From: Pezizomycotina sp. ARF18
Lineage: Eukaryota > Ascomycota
NCBI GenBank assembly: GCA_002224055.1
Contig: AZLU01000208.1
Location: 1-64,000, forward strand
DNA length: 64,000 nt
Direction: 5' to 3'
Shown here: one piece after another, positions 22,669 through 36,684 of the stretch
How the letters are laid out: each line of letters starts with the position of its first letter
How positions within the stretch are numbered: the stretch's first letter is position 1
Notes under the pieces: model-generated
Databases searched by the model: none
The model's input: only the letters and a program-made list of their open reading frames with translations
Told to the model about the DNA's origin: nothing
Made by a program: the position numbers and the translations under genes

Positions 22669-25600
22669 ATGAGTGGGGAGTATTTGTTAGTTGATATTAA
22701 GGTTATAGATGAGCCATTGCATTAGTTGCATTTGTTCCTAGATAGCGCAGGAGATCAGTGGCTTTAGGACGACTTTGGCATAAAGATACCAATGCTAGTT
22801 GATGAATTTTGAATTTCTGCGTATTCCAATGCACCTTTCTTTTTTTTTCTTTTTTTTTTTAACAGTAACTTGTGTAATTTACGTTTTTCTACCGCTACAA
22901 TTTTTGTTGCTCAGCGTTCCATCGAAATAAAATATCACAACCAAATTCGCAAACATTATATCAAACAACTACTAAGCAAAGTATTTATCAGCAAATCCAC
23001 GCGTATGGCAGGAAGACTACTATTATTTTGAAAAACTAGCCAGTCTATCCTGCGTAACCTTTAGATAACACTTCCCGCAGTGACAAGATGGCACTCATGC
23101 AACAACCATTTCGTATTAAAAGCTCCGGTTTGTTACGTCAAGTAAAAACATATACGATTAATCGATCCAAGTGAAACGTATCTCTCCCGATCATACGCCT
23201 AATTTCAGTAAGAAGTAGGCCTGTGATGTAGGAAGAGCATAAAAGCAATACCTACGAAAAGGTTATTCAACGTCGATATGGGCAGAATCGATAGTTACGT
23301 AACTATCGCAATAACACCCACCACACGATCGATTTGGGAAAACTCGATATCAGGAAGGGTCCGATCCGTGCACGATACATGGCTTAAATCCTGGACGCTC
23401 GCCAATGCATTCATTCGTTAATTGACCCGCGGGCAAAAAGCCTGCCGAAACATAAGCAGCTATCCCTCATGCCAGGCATCGTTGGATACAATAAAACATT
23501 TAACCGACATATTGACGAGCAGGATAAAAAAGAAGGCAGTGCAGGTGCGAGCGGTTGGGGAACTATACATCAAGCTTATCCGAAATCGAGACCGATCTTC
23601 TGATAACTGGTTCCGCCTTAAGTTGATCTAACCCGGCCATAATCGACATTCTTAGAGGTAGCTGGAGCCTGAATACTGATATGGCCACCACTTCCATATA
23701 GTAGAAGACCAAACTATGTAAACGTTTCTCGCAAGGAACGACACCGAGCTGATAGGCCCTCGGAGACTTTGCGCGTGTTAGAAACTTGTAGAAAAAAAAA
23801 CCCACATTTCCATTCTCCCCATTTCTCTGTAACCCCTCAACATAAATGTGAAAGGGTCTAGTAATTTCGCGAAGTCACAAATCCTGGCCGATAGGACACT
23901 TCAAGCATCGAAATGCCAGGTAGATAACACTACTAGGGAGTTACTCGTCAAATGGCATACTAAAATGTCTATCTACAAAGCATACAGGTCCATCCAAAGA
24001 CCGAAAGCCCCGGGTCGCATATCCATGGGACCTTAAACTGGGAAGTTCAACTTTCGACGATATAGCCTTTACAAGGATCCAGTTAGATCTCATAAGTGTA
24101 GGATGAGAGTACGGCTGGCGATATAGGGGAGTATGATAAGGTCTCGGCTACTCGCCAAGCAACATCTCATATCTTCAAAAAAAAAAAAACTGATGGTTGG
24201 CCTATTCCATACAGTTCCGAACGTGGCGACAGGCATCGAATTACAGAAATAGTTTGTGGAAGTACTGTAACAGAATTGCAGCGACCCCGACATAAATCAA
24301 CGAGTACTCGGTTCAGCAGGCACTCGGACACGAAACAGTGTAAGTCACTGCTCAAACCGAGAGATTGATAAACGACCATAATAGACAACCGAACCCGCCC
24401 CGGATTGATGCGAGAATTAGATTAGTGGTTTAGCTCGAATGGGCCGCCTCAAAAACACTTTGTATCAAACATGAGGCTAAATAAGCCCAAGGGCATATGC
24501 AGTTTAATTCTTCTTTGGATTGATGAAGCGATCGCCCTATACACTAACATCGACAGAATGCCCCCGACTGCATAGGGTAGTATGGGATGAAAGCATGCTT
24601 TGAGGCTGTGTTAATGACGAGTTTTCGGCTGCTCGCACCGATAACGACCTATTATATCCTTCTACAAGACCGATATTCGTCATCCTTCCATACTGTTCTA
24701 AGCATGGAGCAAGTAATAGAGTTATAGAAGTTATTGGTAGAAGTGCCGCGACGGAATTGCACCACCCCGGGAAAAGGTCAAGGGATACCAGAAACTGAAG
24801 GCTTTAGAATATGGCCTCGGTGTAACTAACAAGCAAACCTAGCGGATCGTAAATAAGTACGGATGTGCAGCAAACAGACCATATGAGGCTTTAGGTTGGT
24901 AGATTAGGTTCAGGGGTACCTCATACTACACTTGGTATTAGTAGGCTTCGAAAGACCCGCTACAGCTCATACGCAGGTCAATTATTCTTTAGATCGATAT
25001 AACGAGTAGACTGCCATAATAATATCGACAGATCACTTGAAATACAAGAGGGAAAGAAGCCAAAGGGCGTACTATCGGTGCTTGATAGCGAAATACAAAG
25101 TAACAGGAAAAAGCCAATTGAGATATTAATCCAGGCTGGTTCGTGAGATCATTAGCAGCCGAAAATCGAAAACGTAGGCCCCGCATAACACCAATTCTCT
25201 AACGACTCGTTACTGCATTCAATAGCCCCCAAGGTATAGCATATATCTACCACAAGCTGATATTACAGAATGAGACCTAGAAACATTCCGTTAAGAGGAA
25301 ATTTGACATGATTGATGGCTTAAAGAAAAAACTGTGCCCTCGAGACACTCCTACAAGATAAAGCCTTCGTCATATTTACATTATTTCTAAAGAGGAGCTT
25401 CGATCTTTGTTGATAAATTGACCAAAATCATTTAGAATATTTTAATGACCGCCGGAAGGCTGTTCCATACTCGACGAGGCTAAGCAGACGGAGAAAGGTA
25501 CGGATAATTATCGAAGGGAGAACAAGTTGGACAGCACGTCGTAGCAGAAAAAGACGAGATTATCGTGGAGGACCACGATAACCTACCTCTGAGACTGCAG

Positions 25601-28600
25601 TACCTAGAGCAAACGATTTCGAGACAACCCGATAGAGCTTTCCCAGCTTCCACTTTACATTCAGCTCGGGGCAAGAGAGAGGGGGATAAAGAGAGAGGCG
25701 GCAATACATTTAGCGAACTATTCCATAAAACGATAAGATTAAGGCACGAGCGATCAAAGGGCTGGTGCAGGCGTTTCTCATAACGCAACGTCTACAGAGC
25801 CCCGCGTTGTTCAGGCTTGTGAAAGGTGAAGAGGGATCAAAATAAAAAAGGGGGACAGTTACATAACTTTGAAGTATTTTCCGTCTTCTATAACAAAACG
25901 ACGGCTTTCCTGGCAACGTGAAGTTAGCACTAAACGACCGCAACCTCGCATAGAGATTCTATCCGAAGGATATTTCTCCTCATAAGTGAGCCTATTCCTA
26001 GGAAAGTCTCTTCAGATAAAACCTCGAACGTATTCATAACACCTTTGGAAGGACGTGTCTTATTATCTTGCGGGTTGGATTCCGCGAAACAGGGTTTGGT
26101 CTCTGTTGGAAGCATATTCTACGCTCAGTCGTGTGGGGAAAGAAGTATCGAAAAAAAGCAGTAGTAGCTGAGTCGCCGTGTTCAGTAGCGCAAGCGAGAC
26201 CATTTACGATATCGAGAATGGGTTGTTGGGTGACACAAACTACATAAAAGAGTAACCCTAATGCGGACCTGGGCAAATAGCATACTACTCAATCGAATAT
26301 ACGTTTGAAAATCTCGGACCCGCTGCGCTGAGAACAGGAGTTGCGGGTTCTTCAAATTGCCATACGGGAATTGCAACATAGCGAAACTAGATTCTTCGAC
26401 ATCGTAGGAGATTTGCCTTTTCATTATCATCGCATACAGCTTGCCTCCAGCCCGTATGGCTGTGATTCGTATACCTAATCGTGTCGAAATCTCAAAACAA
26501 GCCATGGTGGCCAGTCACTAGATTTCATTACGACAATTGCAATTGGAATGCCATATTGCGGCATCTCCATAGCAGTGATTGGCATACGTGAGCGATTTTT
26601 AAGTACCCAGGGGACTCTGGAGCGCATCGATACTTTGAAGCTTTTAAAAAGCACACGTGGTAGAGGTTTCGTAGAACCAATCAATTAAACACTAAAGAAC
26701 CCCAACATCGAGGCTTTTGATATTGACATCTGGCTTATTCATAAGTCTTCGTCAATGTACTTTACCCTTTACAAAAACGCCTAAGTTCAGCGTACTAGGC
26801 AGATTTGAAGCCAAGCGTCTATTCGATCACATTATAGAGCCAATCGTCCTCTTCTCCAGCAAGGTCAAGGTCTATATAACTATGTTCAAGAATTTTAGAC
26901 AACGGCGGTTGATAAGATGCGCTATTGATCTATGTGTATTCTTCCACTACCTACTTATCTCTGGGCCTACTTCACGAGCCACGACCGACTCCGCGGTGGC
27001 ATAGTGCATTGTGGAATCAAGCATTATTCCTATCATCGACACAAAGGAGGATAATCAAGGCAATTACCTCTAGCGTTATAGACTAGATCTCCCTCAAACA
27101 TGCTTTCCAGCTTGTCGAGACTCCTCGAAGGAATTAGTTGCGGAAGCCAGGGGGAGATATCCAACATTAATCCGTGTCGATTCTTCGGGCAGGTCACGAA
27201 AGAGATTCTTAGTTAAGCAGTCATGACGCAGAAGATGGAATATATTAAAACCGGCGTCTCTTCATCTGCTATCACGATTCCGGAGTGCAAAACGATAAGC
27301 AGCAATTCAAAAAGAGCAATCGGCTCACCTATTGTGGCTGGCCTTGGTATAGCGTGATAATCAAAACAACCTATGGATCATTTATAACTACCCCGACCGC
27401 GCTAGCACAGCTCGGCACGAAACCATCCGAAACGGCTTTGATATTGGCTCTTAATCGCGCTACGGTATAAACGTCCCAAAAATGGTAATGTCTTTAATAG
27501 CATTAGCTACGTAAACTTAAAGCATGTTTACAACGCAAGTAATAATATTCAATTGCTGAAAAGCGTCATAATATATCCTTCCGCGCCCTAAATTTTGTGA
27601 CGGCGACACAAATTCGAGAAACCGAATATAGTGCATAACAGAGGCTGTGGGCGGTAGCAGAGCCCAAAACATACGAAGCCCAAAGATCCGCCGCGCAGTC
27701 AATTGTAATGATACTACTCAATCCACGGACGCGCAGCTCTCAACCGTATAATCCTTTACCCAAACGACGGAATGATATTAACCTTTACCTAGACTTCTCT
27801 TTTTGTGATAATCGACTTCTGTATTAAGGACGAATTAGTCGACCTGATCACCCATCGCATAAAGAAGAGATTGGGTTTTACCAGAGAAACGACAAAGTGT
27901 GCCGGTCTTCACGAGTACGTCTGGGTCAGAATACGATATATTTACCTAGCATCAATGCCCTTGCCATAGATTAGAATGGCCTACACAGCCAGATGACCCC
28001 TACTGAGCAAAGTCCCCCTCGGAAGTTCGAATTGACATTGACCGAAAACGTCATGCGGGATAGAAGACCAGAAGCCTCAGCAGTCTATAATTTTATCAAA
28101 GCAACGCAATGGCTTACCCCGAATCAAGCCTTTAGCGATCATTGATAAGTCTCGACCTCGAACTCCGGGTGAAATCTTACGCACATTCTCCCTCTTTAAG
28201 AAGCTATTCGATACCTAAGAGATTCCCTTGCGAAAAGCTTCGATTTCCTATGACACATACTAGCAATTCACATCGGCACAGTAAAACCCGTCCCTTGTAT
28301 AATGCTATTGAGAGCCAATTACAAACAAATCCTCAACGATAGCTTTCAATGGTTTATTACTAACCCGGAACTCAAAAGCACCCATAGTGACGTATACGAA
28401 CATTGAAACAGTTACTACGTGTATTTTGCGTTCACGATTGGGAGACGCATAATGAGTGAAAATTACAGACGATGGCGAGTTCTTGGATGATAGATTTATG
28501 GCTTATCCATTAAACGCACTTTTGCCTTCCTCGCTGTTCCCTATCGGCGATATCTACCATTCCGATAGTAAGGCTTAGTTCGATTGATCAAGTATTCGTG

Positions 28601-30139
28601 GTTCGTACACGTTACGCTCTAGTACTTGAGTAGAAAATGCTAAGGGCAGGCGGTAATCTCAGCTCTCATTGCTGCTAGAGTTGGAAGGAGCTATCTCGTA
28701 ATCGGCGTAAACCCTTAGCTGCTTCACCCTAAACATAACGACCTCTTTCTGAGACCAAATTTTTGAATTATTCTGGTATATTAATCTTCCCTATTACTCT
28801 CAGAAACACACGAGGAAGGTAACTCACGATCTAGCCTCAAGAAAACCTACAGGATAAAGATTTTAAACCTAGGGTGTATTACTCCAACTCTCACAAGTAT
28901 GTCTCTTTCCTATGCCCAATATTGCACGGCGAGTGATACAAAGAAGCCTACCAGTAGATTAACCCTCAGAAGAAAAAAAAAATCGATTTCGGAGCCTTCA
29001 CATACAGACAGACAGGCTTGGTTGATGTGAACGTTTCTTACTAAAGCCTGCTCGCGACCGCGCCACGACGACAACGAGCCAGATACGAGCACATCTCAGA
29101 AGGATTGCAATAGAATTATCGATAATGCGCTAGGTTCGCAGCGCCCGTACGATATTATTAGACTTGAGAGCATCAGCAACATAAACCCGCAGAGAGGTCA
29201 CTTAGCAAACCGAATCCAGCGGGACGTGAATTTTCCACATAAATGTAGTTACAACCCTCAAGAGGAAGAATACTGAACGAAAAGAAACACTGCGAAGTTT
29301 CTGGATGTTCCAGCCTTCCCCGAAGAAAGGGATACCAAGGCTCAAAACAATTCTCGAGAAAGCATATCTCTCTATGAACCTTCGAAGTGTCTGGAGATCT
29401 TATTTTATCTAGAGAACCTCAGATCACACTCCCAGTGTTTCAACTTAAACCGTTAAAGTATGATGGCATTAATATGGTAATATTAATATGGTAATAGGTA
29501 GTGGAGGAGGAGGAGTTAAAGGAGCGGTGCTTGACTATACGTCGTAAGAGAAAGGAGGGCCAGGAAGGTGAGAGAAACCATGTAACTATAGCCAGTCTAC
29601 GTATTCAAGATGTGAAATGGCCATTAATTTCTATATAAATAAGAAACGTCTTTCTCAGTTACGTGCATTGTCGGCTGTGATCTCCGCTCGGACTTTGAGG
29701 TATGCTACTAGATACGAGATAGCTCCGTTATTCGTCACCCCTTTTTTTCCCTCCAAGTTATTTCGATCATGTGACTAGCCGCTCCGGGTGGGGATGATAA
29801 GGATGACTAACACGGGCATCGGCCCTCACAAGCTCTTTGCCCTGTTATATCGACATTTCGGTAACAATTTTGTTTTGCTTCCCGAGCCCTTTTTTTTTTT
29901 TTGAGTCTACTTACGGATAGATTTTTAACAATAGGGGACCGATACTAAGAAAGTTAGCCATGAATGGATAGTACAAGGAGTGTAAAGGTAAAATATAAGG
30001 GAACATCGGAGAGGTGTTCCTAGTATTCGTCCGAGCATCCGCCCAAAATACGCGCTACAACTGGTATCTCTTCGGCTTCTTTTTTTCGACCGAGTTCTTT
30101 GATATTTTGCTCCCCCTCTTTCACCTCCTCAACCACAAA
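22669..30139. other. Gene-free block of decayed repeats
   Basis: No gene can be supported in these 7.5 kb. The GC content drops visibly after 22.7 kb and frames are short on both strands. Old tandem repeats are visible (see the entry at 24206-25034), plus short local duplications such as two copies of ATTAATATGGTAAT at 29468-29495. Between 26330 and 26620 related words recur (TGGCTGTGATTCGTATACCTAA against TAGCAGTGATTGGCATACGTGA), suggesting another faded repeat. Confidence 0.6.
24206..25034. repeat. Degenerate direct repeat, period about 480 bp
   Basis: Segment 24206-24312 matches 24688-24790 (both start CCATAC-GTTC and share GAAGT, GGAATTGCA-like and CACCCCG-like words in order). Segment 24498-24560 matches 24972-25034 (CAGTTTAATTCTTCTTTGGAT against CAGGTCAATTATTCTTTAGAT, then ATATCGACAGA-type sequence). 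Offsets are 482 and 474 bp, so these are two tandem copies, heavily diverged with indels. Confidence 0.65.
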
Positions 30140-30633
30140 CTACCGAGCTGGAGGCTCCCGCCAGCCCCGCCGGGCAAGGAAATCGTGCGTCTGCCATTCT
30201 AAGCAATTGTACGCCGCCAGCCCACAGGAATTGCACAAGCCTAGACTGGAAGCGGGGCTTATACCACGGCCGTGTATACATATCTTTGATATCCTTAAAA
30301 ACACGGCACCGCGTGCAGGCGAAGAGGAATGCGCTAGCCCCTATCCTACCCCAGTGCCCCACGTAATTGAAATCTCGATGCCACCGCGCCAAAAAATCAA
30401 GATGCTCTGCGTAATCCGTCCAATACCGACGGGCTGGTTTTGGTTTGCCATCTTCATCCGGAGCAGGCTGAGATTTGTGGGTATGGGGTGGAGGAGAAGG
30501 GCGTGGAACCGTCTGCATGTGTGTCGCAGGCTCTGGAAATCAGCCTCGAAAAAGAGGTATCTGGATATTCTGAGGACGACTATTGTTGGAGAGTATTGAT
30601 GTAGGGGCGCTGTTTTTGCTTTCGTGTGGACAT
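30140..30633 (-). CDS. F-box-like protein with two CxxC motifs, copy A
   Basis: F-box proteins recruit targets to SCF ubiquitin ligases through Skp1. From ATG 30633 it reads MSTRKQKQRPYINTL; after a one-base slip, RISRYLFFEADFQSLRHTC, which fits the second half of an F-box (hydrophobic helices, then L-R-x-T-C-R-R-F). A Pro-rich linker leads to WTDYAEHLDFLARWHRDF, ACTRCRVFKDIKDMYTRPWY and, in a shifted frame, CNSCGLAAYNCLEWQTHDFL, ending RRGWREPPAR and TAG 30140-30142. The CTRC and CNSC pairs could bind one zinc ion. It aligns along its whole length with the next gene upstream, so both frames are real coding. About three slips interrupt it; it may be a pseudogene or suffer from sequence error. 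The F-box call is a judgement by eye; the paralogy is firm. Confidence 0.6.
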
Positions 30634-31171
30634 TATTATTAAGTACGACTCTTCGTGGCCGGTAATCGGTAGCTAGATAACGATGTTACGTTGATTTAAA
30701 TCTGGAAGATTAGTTTTATGGAGGGGCATTCCTCGTATAAGTACCTTTTCGTTCTATTCCAATGGCGATAACTATTGTATGTGACTTATGAAATTAGAAG
30801 TGTGGAGAAGGTTGCAGAATGCCTATATATCTTGCGGCAATATTTCGCGATCGCGCTGCTCAAACAGGCAACCAATCGCTATGGAATTTCGATGATTTAG
30901 GAGAGTGGATACTCGCCTTTCCCCGCAAATCGTCATCTCCAATAAACCGCTATAAACGCCACCAAAAAGATGCAGGTTACTACACCCTTTCTCGCGGGTA
31001 TACGGAGTAAATCATATAGGATCATTTCGTTGCCGCGCGCCTAACTAGAAATCGGTCCATAAATTCCATGTTAAAGAGATATAAATTTTGGTCAGAACAT
31101 AAAAGTAAAAAGGCAATATAAAGGATCCTTTGACAATTTTTTTTAGCCATTGTCCTGAGCCGAGCGATTGC

Positions 31172-31741
31172 TCATATGTAACAGTCGCTGGAAATAGACA
31201 ACCTTTGTATATCCTGCTCTACACCCTCAACCGCAGCCGATCGGCCCGGCACCCTCCAACCGCGCGTCCTAAGGTAGTCGTGCGCTTGCCACTCCAACCT
31301 ATGGTAATTGTTCTTCCCGCACTTATTGCACAATCCCAAACCATCTGCCGCAGGCGGATGCCAAGGCCTCGCGTACCGATCCCGGACGTCCCTGAACGCG
31401 CGGCACTGCGTGCAGACGAAGAGGCAGTCGCCGGCGCCTATCGCGCACACCAAATCATCGGCCCGATACCCTTCCTCACTTATATCCCGGTACAAACGCG
31501 ACAGGAAGTCTATATGCTCGGCGTAGTCCTGCTATAGTTTACGGCCTGTGCTCGGCTTGCCCGATGCATCTGGGGAGGGCGTGAAGGTCGGGGGCGGAGG
31601 GAGGATGGCGCGGAATCGTGTGCAGGTGACGCGCAGGCTTTGGAAGTCTGCTTCGAGGTAGAGGTATCTGGCTATCGCGAGGATAGGCTCAGGCGGGAGA
31701 AGGGTGATGTACGAAGGGTATTTAACCTTTTGTTTCTTCAT
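31172..31741 (-). CDS. F-box-like protein with two CxxC motifs, copy B (internal TAG)
   Basis: From ATG 31741: MKKQKVKYPSYITLLPPEP, then ILAIARYLYLEADFQSLRVT with CTRF, the F-box-like helices at about residues 13-43. A Pro-rich linker follows, then DYAEHIDFLSRLYRDISEEG, LVCAIGAGDCLFVCTQCRAF, RDRYARPWHPPAADG, LCNKCGKNNYHRLEWQAHDY and LRTRGWRVPGR. CTQC and CNKC are the putative zinc ligands. The frame is continuous except for one TAG just before QDYAEH, where copy A has TGG for Trp; this G-to-A change is what RIP would make. Both copies lie in the same direction, start-to-start 1108 bp, and share upstream sequence, so they arose by tandem duplication. It could be a pseudogene, or the TAG a sequence error. 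Confidence 0.6.
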
Positions 31742-34700
31742 ATTCTAGGCTTTGAAGATTCGTAGCTGGATAACAATGTTAATATGAATGCACAAAAAAA
31801 TTGTTAAAATGAAGGAGTAGAGTTCGTATTAATACATACCCTTAGTTCTTAAGGAGGATCACCGTCATCGCAATTATACATGACTTCTAGAACAAGAGGA
31901 GTGGAGAAGCTCAGCTTGACGATTCTTAGCGGCTTCGAATGTTTCTTAGTATTGGAAGTAGTCTACCAATCACCGTTGGAATTAGACGGCGGAGACTCAA
32001 GACCCACCCAGTAAACCTTGAAGTGCTAGTAATTTTCCTTCGCCTTTTTCATGACACATTTATTTATTTAACCCCCACAATTTTTTTTTTGTATTAGAAA
32101 CCTGTATAAAAAATTCTATACCCATCAACGTAAATGATATCGCGCCAATCTACCAAGACCCCGGTCCGATAATAATATATTGTAGATTTCGTTGACTGCG
32201 ATGAGGCCGCAACGTAAACGGAAACCTAAATTATACGTCGAGCAACAGATCCAAAAAGCTTCATGATATACCAAAGCGTTATCAAGGAGCTTCTATTACG
32301 ATATGTTTCGGTAGAATTTAGATAAACAGTTGCGTCAAACGTTGAAACGAGCAAATATCAACATACAGGCCCACTTCATATTGATCAAACGCAGCGAAGG
32401 CCTATTTCTGTAGACAACAAGCTACAAGGATCAGGGGGATGCGATAAAGGTTACGATTAAGTACATGAACACTTCTCCATATATATACGACCTCACTAGG
32501 TACGTTTTCTACGTCTACTCATTCACATAGGGTGAAATATCTTTGTCTCCGAGGAGCTAAGCTAGGGAGATCAAGAACTGTGCATAATTTGCGAGAGTTC
32601 AAACGGCATTATATTTTTAGCTATCGGGAAAGAAATAGGATATAAAACGACCTATAACTCATGTAGTGAAGTCACCACGTCTGACCAAGAGTATTTTTTA
32701 TCAATGTGCTCCGGAAAGATAGGATTTCATAGACTAAAGAGGACATGCAGATTTTCTAGAGCGCTCTAGCTCTATCTCGAAAAACACGGTCATCTTCACC
32801 CAATGAGGCGGTCCGGCTATTGTTCCTACCATTGTATAAGACGTACTTTCGGTCAAAATTGGTAAGCAAAAGATAGAAGTAACCTGTATCTGTCACGGTG
32901 AAACACCATATCTCCCTCTTGACCGCTAAGAGATCACCGCGTGGCTGAGAAGAGGAAAGATACTTTACTAGGCGGAGAATAGGCTCATTATATTTGCTTC
33001 GCTATGTTACACTTTCTGTTTCCCAGTCCTAAACAGCAACATCTCAAAGCACAGCGTGATAAACATAATGCACTTTCAGGATAATTTCCTCATGAAGTTT
33101 GAAATTATGCACAGTTTTCAGCGTATCAGATAGTGTACTAATAACAAACGATTAAGACAACTGTTCATACGAGGCATTCATCAGGATCCTCGCCTTTGAC
33201 AGAGAAGAGTTATCGAAATTTCCTTTCTATTAATAAAACTGGCTACAAGGGGAATTCACATGATATCTAGCAGCTGGATTATCCAAATGTCAGTAACGCA
33301 AAAATAGTACGCATACTCTCTCAGAGAGCTTGTTCCATAAGATTTTGCTAGCGGATGCAGATCGGTTTCTTGCTATACCCCCTTGCTTTAGAAATGAACG
33401 GTATCCCTTGCTCCAAGAAATAGGCATAAACACACACCAACGTCTTCGCCACATAGATTGATCAGTCCAAAATCACGGTCAAGATCATAACTTCGATCTT
33501 GAACATTACTTCTCCATCCTTGCCTTTGGTACGCCAGGTACGATAGCAGCTGAGTATTAGAATGCCGATGACCTATCGAACCCAGGATATCTTCTACTCA
33601 TAATTGATCGATGCTTGGAAAACCAAGATGCATCTAATCCCCCACTTCCATACGGAATCCATCTTAAAAAAGGCAAAAGGCTTTTGCATGAATCAACCGG
33701 AGAATACTGGTCATTATTTTCCGCTTAGTGATGTAAAGTTAGCCTTCCTACGCGAGGAAAAGCTTATAGACCTATAAGGGCTACCGATATGAATCAAAAG
33801 TCCCGCAATTTGAGAATTGGCGTTACAATTGCTTTCATACAGAAAGGCTTCTTGCAGACGATAAGTAGGAATGCAGAAAGGTGTTTCTTAGGCTACAATA
33901 TGGGTATCGTAACTAGCAAACAACCGATTCGAAGCAACATAACCTTGAATTACTAGGAGTTACTGACCGTGAGATACAATTACTCTAGCGAATCAATTCG
34001 GCATGATATGTCCCAACACTTCGCTAAGTGATCTCCGACGTCCCCTTACATCATATAAAGCGCAAACCATTGCTCTAGTACCCGCAAAAATATATCTTGT
34101 TAAAGTAACTTTGTTTTTGGTTGCTTAAAGAAAGAAAATCTTCCAATAGTCTGGTAGCTCGAACTTCTAAAGGATAAGGAGTAGAGGACCGGTCCCTCAG
34201 GCGGGTCATAAAGCCCGAACTGAAGTGAGACTATTTCGCGAAGTTGCTGCTCGAATAGCTACTCTGAGACGGTTCGCAAGCATGAATAGATGGAATTTTC
34301 AGTGCCTTGTTAGGTGGGTTGATATTTCTAGCTAACGAATTTCCTGGCTCCTTTTCAATCGCAACGAACACGATATATTGTATGTCTTCTAGCTTTCGGA
34401 GGGAGCTCTGTGACCGCAGTTTCGCGTGTTGCTCATCATATACCAGAATGAAACTTCGGGCAGGGAAAAATAGCAACAAGGATTAAACTAATTACCAATA
34501 TTGATTTAAAACTTGGAGAGCCTTTCGCACGGAGCTACTATCGATATTATCTTTCTTATGCATGGCTAGACTATTTCTTGCCATACGGCAGGAGGTCGCT
34601 TTCATATTGCGAGACCAAATGGCTTTACATAATGAACATTGATATCGAAAGAGGTCACTGTAGTCGTACTCAATAGGGATGCGATAAATTCCGTAGAATA

Positions 34701-36684
34701 CCGCAAAATTGGTGCAAACTTCTTTGGGTTTCTAGCAAGAAAATTACTAGTATAACTAGCTGGTACGTAAACCAATCTTGTCCCCAGCGCGAATTACATA
34801 GCTCTGGAGAGTTTAATGCCATTCGAATTCCATGAAAGTAAAGGCCAATATTGTTCTCTAAGCTGAGGAAACTCACCCGCATAGAGCGACCGATGCATCA
34901 ATTGGTCTACAAGAGTAACCTAAAGCTGGGCCATAAATTCTATTTTTTCCTAAGGGCAAAAGAATTAAGAAAGATTTGCGCGCCCACGCAAAGTAAAGAA
35001 TTACTCTTATCAATGCTTAAAATTCATAAAACTTTGAATCGGCAGTCCAAACGATAAATCATTTTCAAGTCCTAACAAGATAATGTCAATCCTTCCAAAC
35101 CTTCAAGCGTATATTCATCGAAGGCGCGTTTTGGAAATATTAGATCATCATATTGAAAACAACAGAAAGAACGATCTCGCAATATTAGGAAGCTTCAAAG
35201 ACTTTGCTGACGCTTTCGTCAGAGCAGCACGTATTTTGTTCGAGAACACCGTGCGATCTCGATCGTACATATGCGCTTTACCTATACAGACTTGAAAGCT
35301 ATTAAGCCGGGTTTCTTCGTCGAAGATACTAATCTTCTGAACTTCTGGATTTGAACCTGTATATCCTTGCCCATACTACTTCCACACCAAGGATAATTCT
35401 TCCTACTGGCGAGGGAATATATTCAGTCCCCGAGATCTTGACACGTACCGAGCTCTGCACGGACGGAATACATAATCTGTGGCGCTGCTAAGTAGCAGAT
35501 TGTAGTCCACTTACACCCTTGTCCTTATAAGAAAGCACTGTTATAGGGCGCTAGCGATTATATTCATCGTGTGCCTCAGCAAAGTTATGACCTAGCCTAG
35601 GTTTCGATTTTAGGGGAGGTTGGTATCCCTTTTAAAAGCCGCGGAGGCCTAAATCTTATAGAAGAAGAATTTACTCCGTACTTGATTCCTGCAACTGGGT
35701 AGCATGGATGAAAGGCAAAAAAAGAAGAAACAACAGATGCTGTAGAATGAGTTCATCTTGAAGGAGAGCTACCACAGATAAATTTATCAACTATGCGATT
35801 GTTTCCTCTGGTTTCCTCTTTTATAAAAAATATTTTCAAAAATTCCAGAGGGTCGGTTTAGCCTAGAGGCCTTCTCGAGGAGGTTGTAACCGGGGAAATA
35901 TAGTTAAAAAGAAAACTCCAAGCAACATTCGACAGACCCTCTCAAGGCCAAGCAATGTTGAAACGAATACTATTTGTTGGCCAACATCTACAATCGCAAA
36001 TCGATCATATTATCGGCTTACTAGAAATTTACGACGATGATCTTTTTCCGTTCATAGAAACGGACAAGAAATGGCCTTTGCTCAGAGAGAGCGCCCCCAA
36101 CGCTTGAGCTTTATGACAAAGATCAATACTGCCGATATCCAACGAATGCTTTCAATACGCGTAGGATGGTATTGTATTTCTTCGTAGCGTAAACCAACTC
36201 TAAAATCTCTTCCGAGCTTGTCATTGATTTAAGACACACCTGGAGCGCAACTGGATACGGAAACGAATTATAGAGGGGTAGATTTTCGAAATATGAACTG
36301 ATCTCTATGAAAGCAAAATAATTGCTCGGATTGTAGGTCTAATGACACTTCTGGTGCGTTTAACGAGACATAAGTCCCATGCCGCCATGACCACACCGGG
36401 TACTCTTGAAACATGAAAAAAATTGAAGGAGAAACGAGACCACGTACCACGATAAGAGAGGCCTCTGATCTTGTCCGCATTTAGGCGAAGTTTCACGATA
36501 TTGGAAGAACTGCCTCGTCAAGAGATAGCATTGAGCTTTTGATCACAAGAATATTAAGAGCACGGGAGATAAGTACAAACTAATACCGCATCCTAAAATT
36601 TCTCCTGTCTTAAAACTGAAGGGATATGGCGAAGACGAACCGGATAACGAAAGATAAGCCTTGAGAAATACAGTATCTTCAGAA

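Larger units (their letters stand above)
30140..31980 (-). repeat. 1.1-kb tandem duplication carrying the F-box-like pair
   Basis: Beyond the coding parts, the flanks upstream of each start also match: TCGGTAGCTAGATAACGATG (30668 on) against TTCGTAGCTGGATAACAATG (31760 on), and an AGAAGTGTGGAGAAGGTTG word near 30795 against AGAGGAGTGGAGAAGCTCA near 31898. The repeated unit is therefore about 1.1 kb and includes some 250 bp of upstream DNA. Confidence 0.65.

Noticed and set aside
30140-31741. F-box-like pair read as plus-strand genes
   Set aside because: Plus-strand frames there have no conserved residues between the copies, whereas the minus-strand proteins align with matching CxxC motifs.
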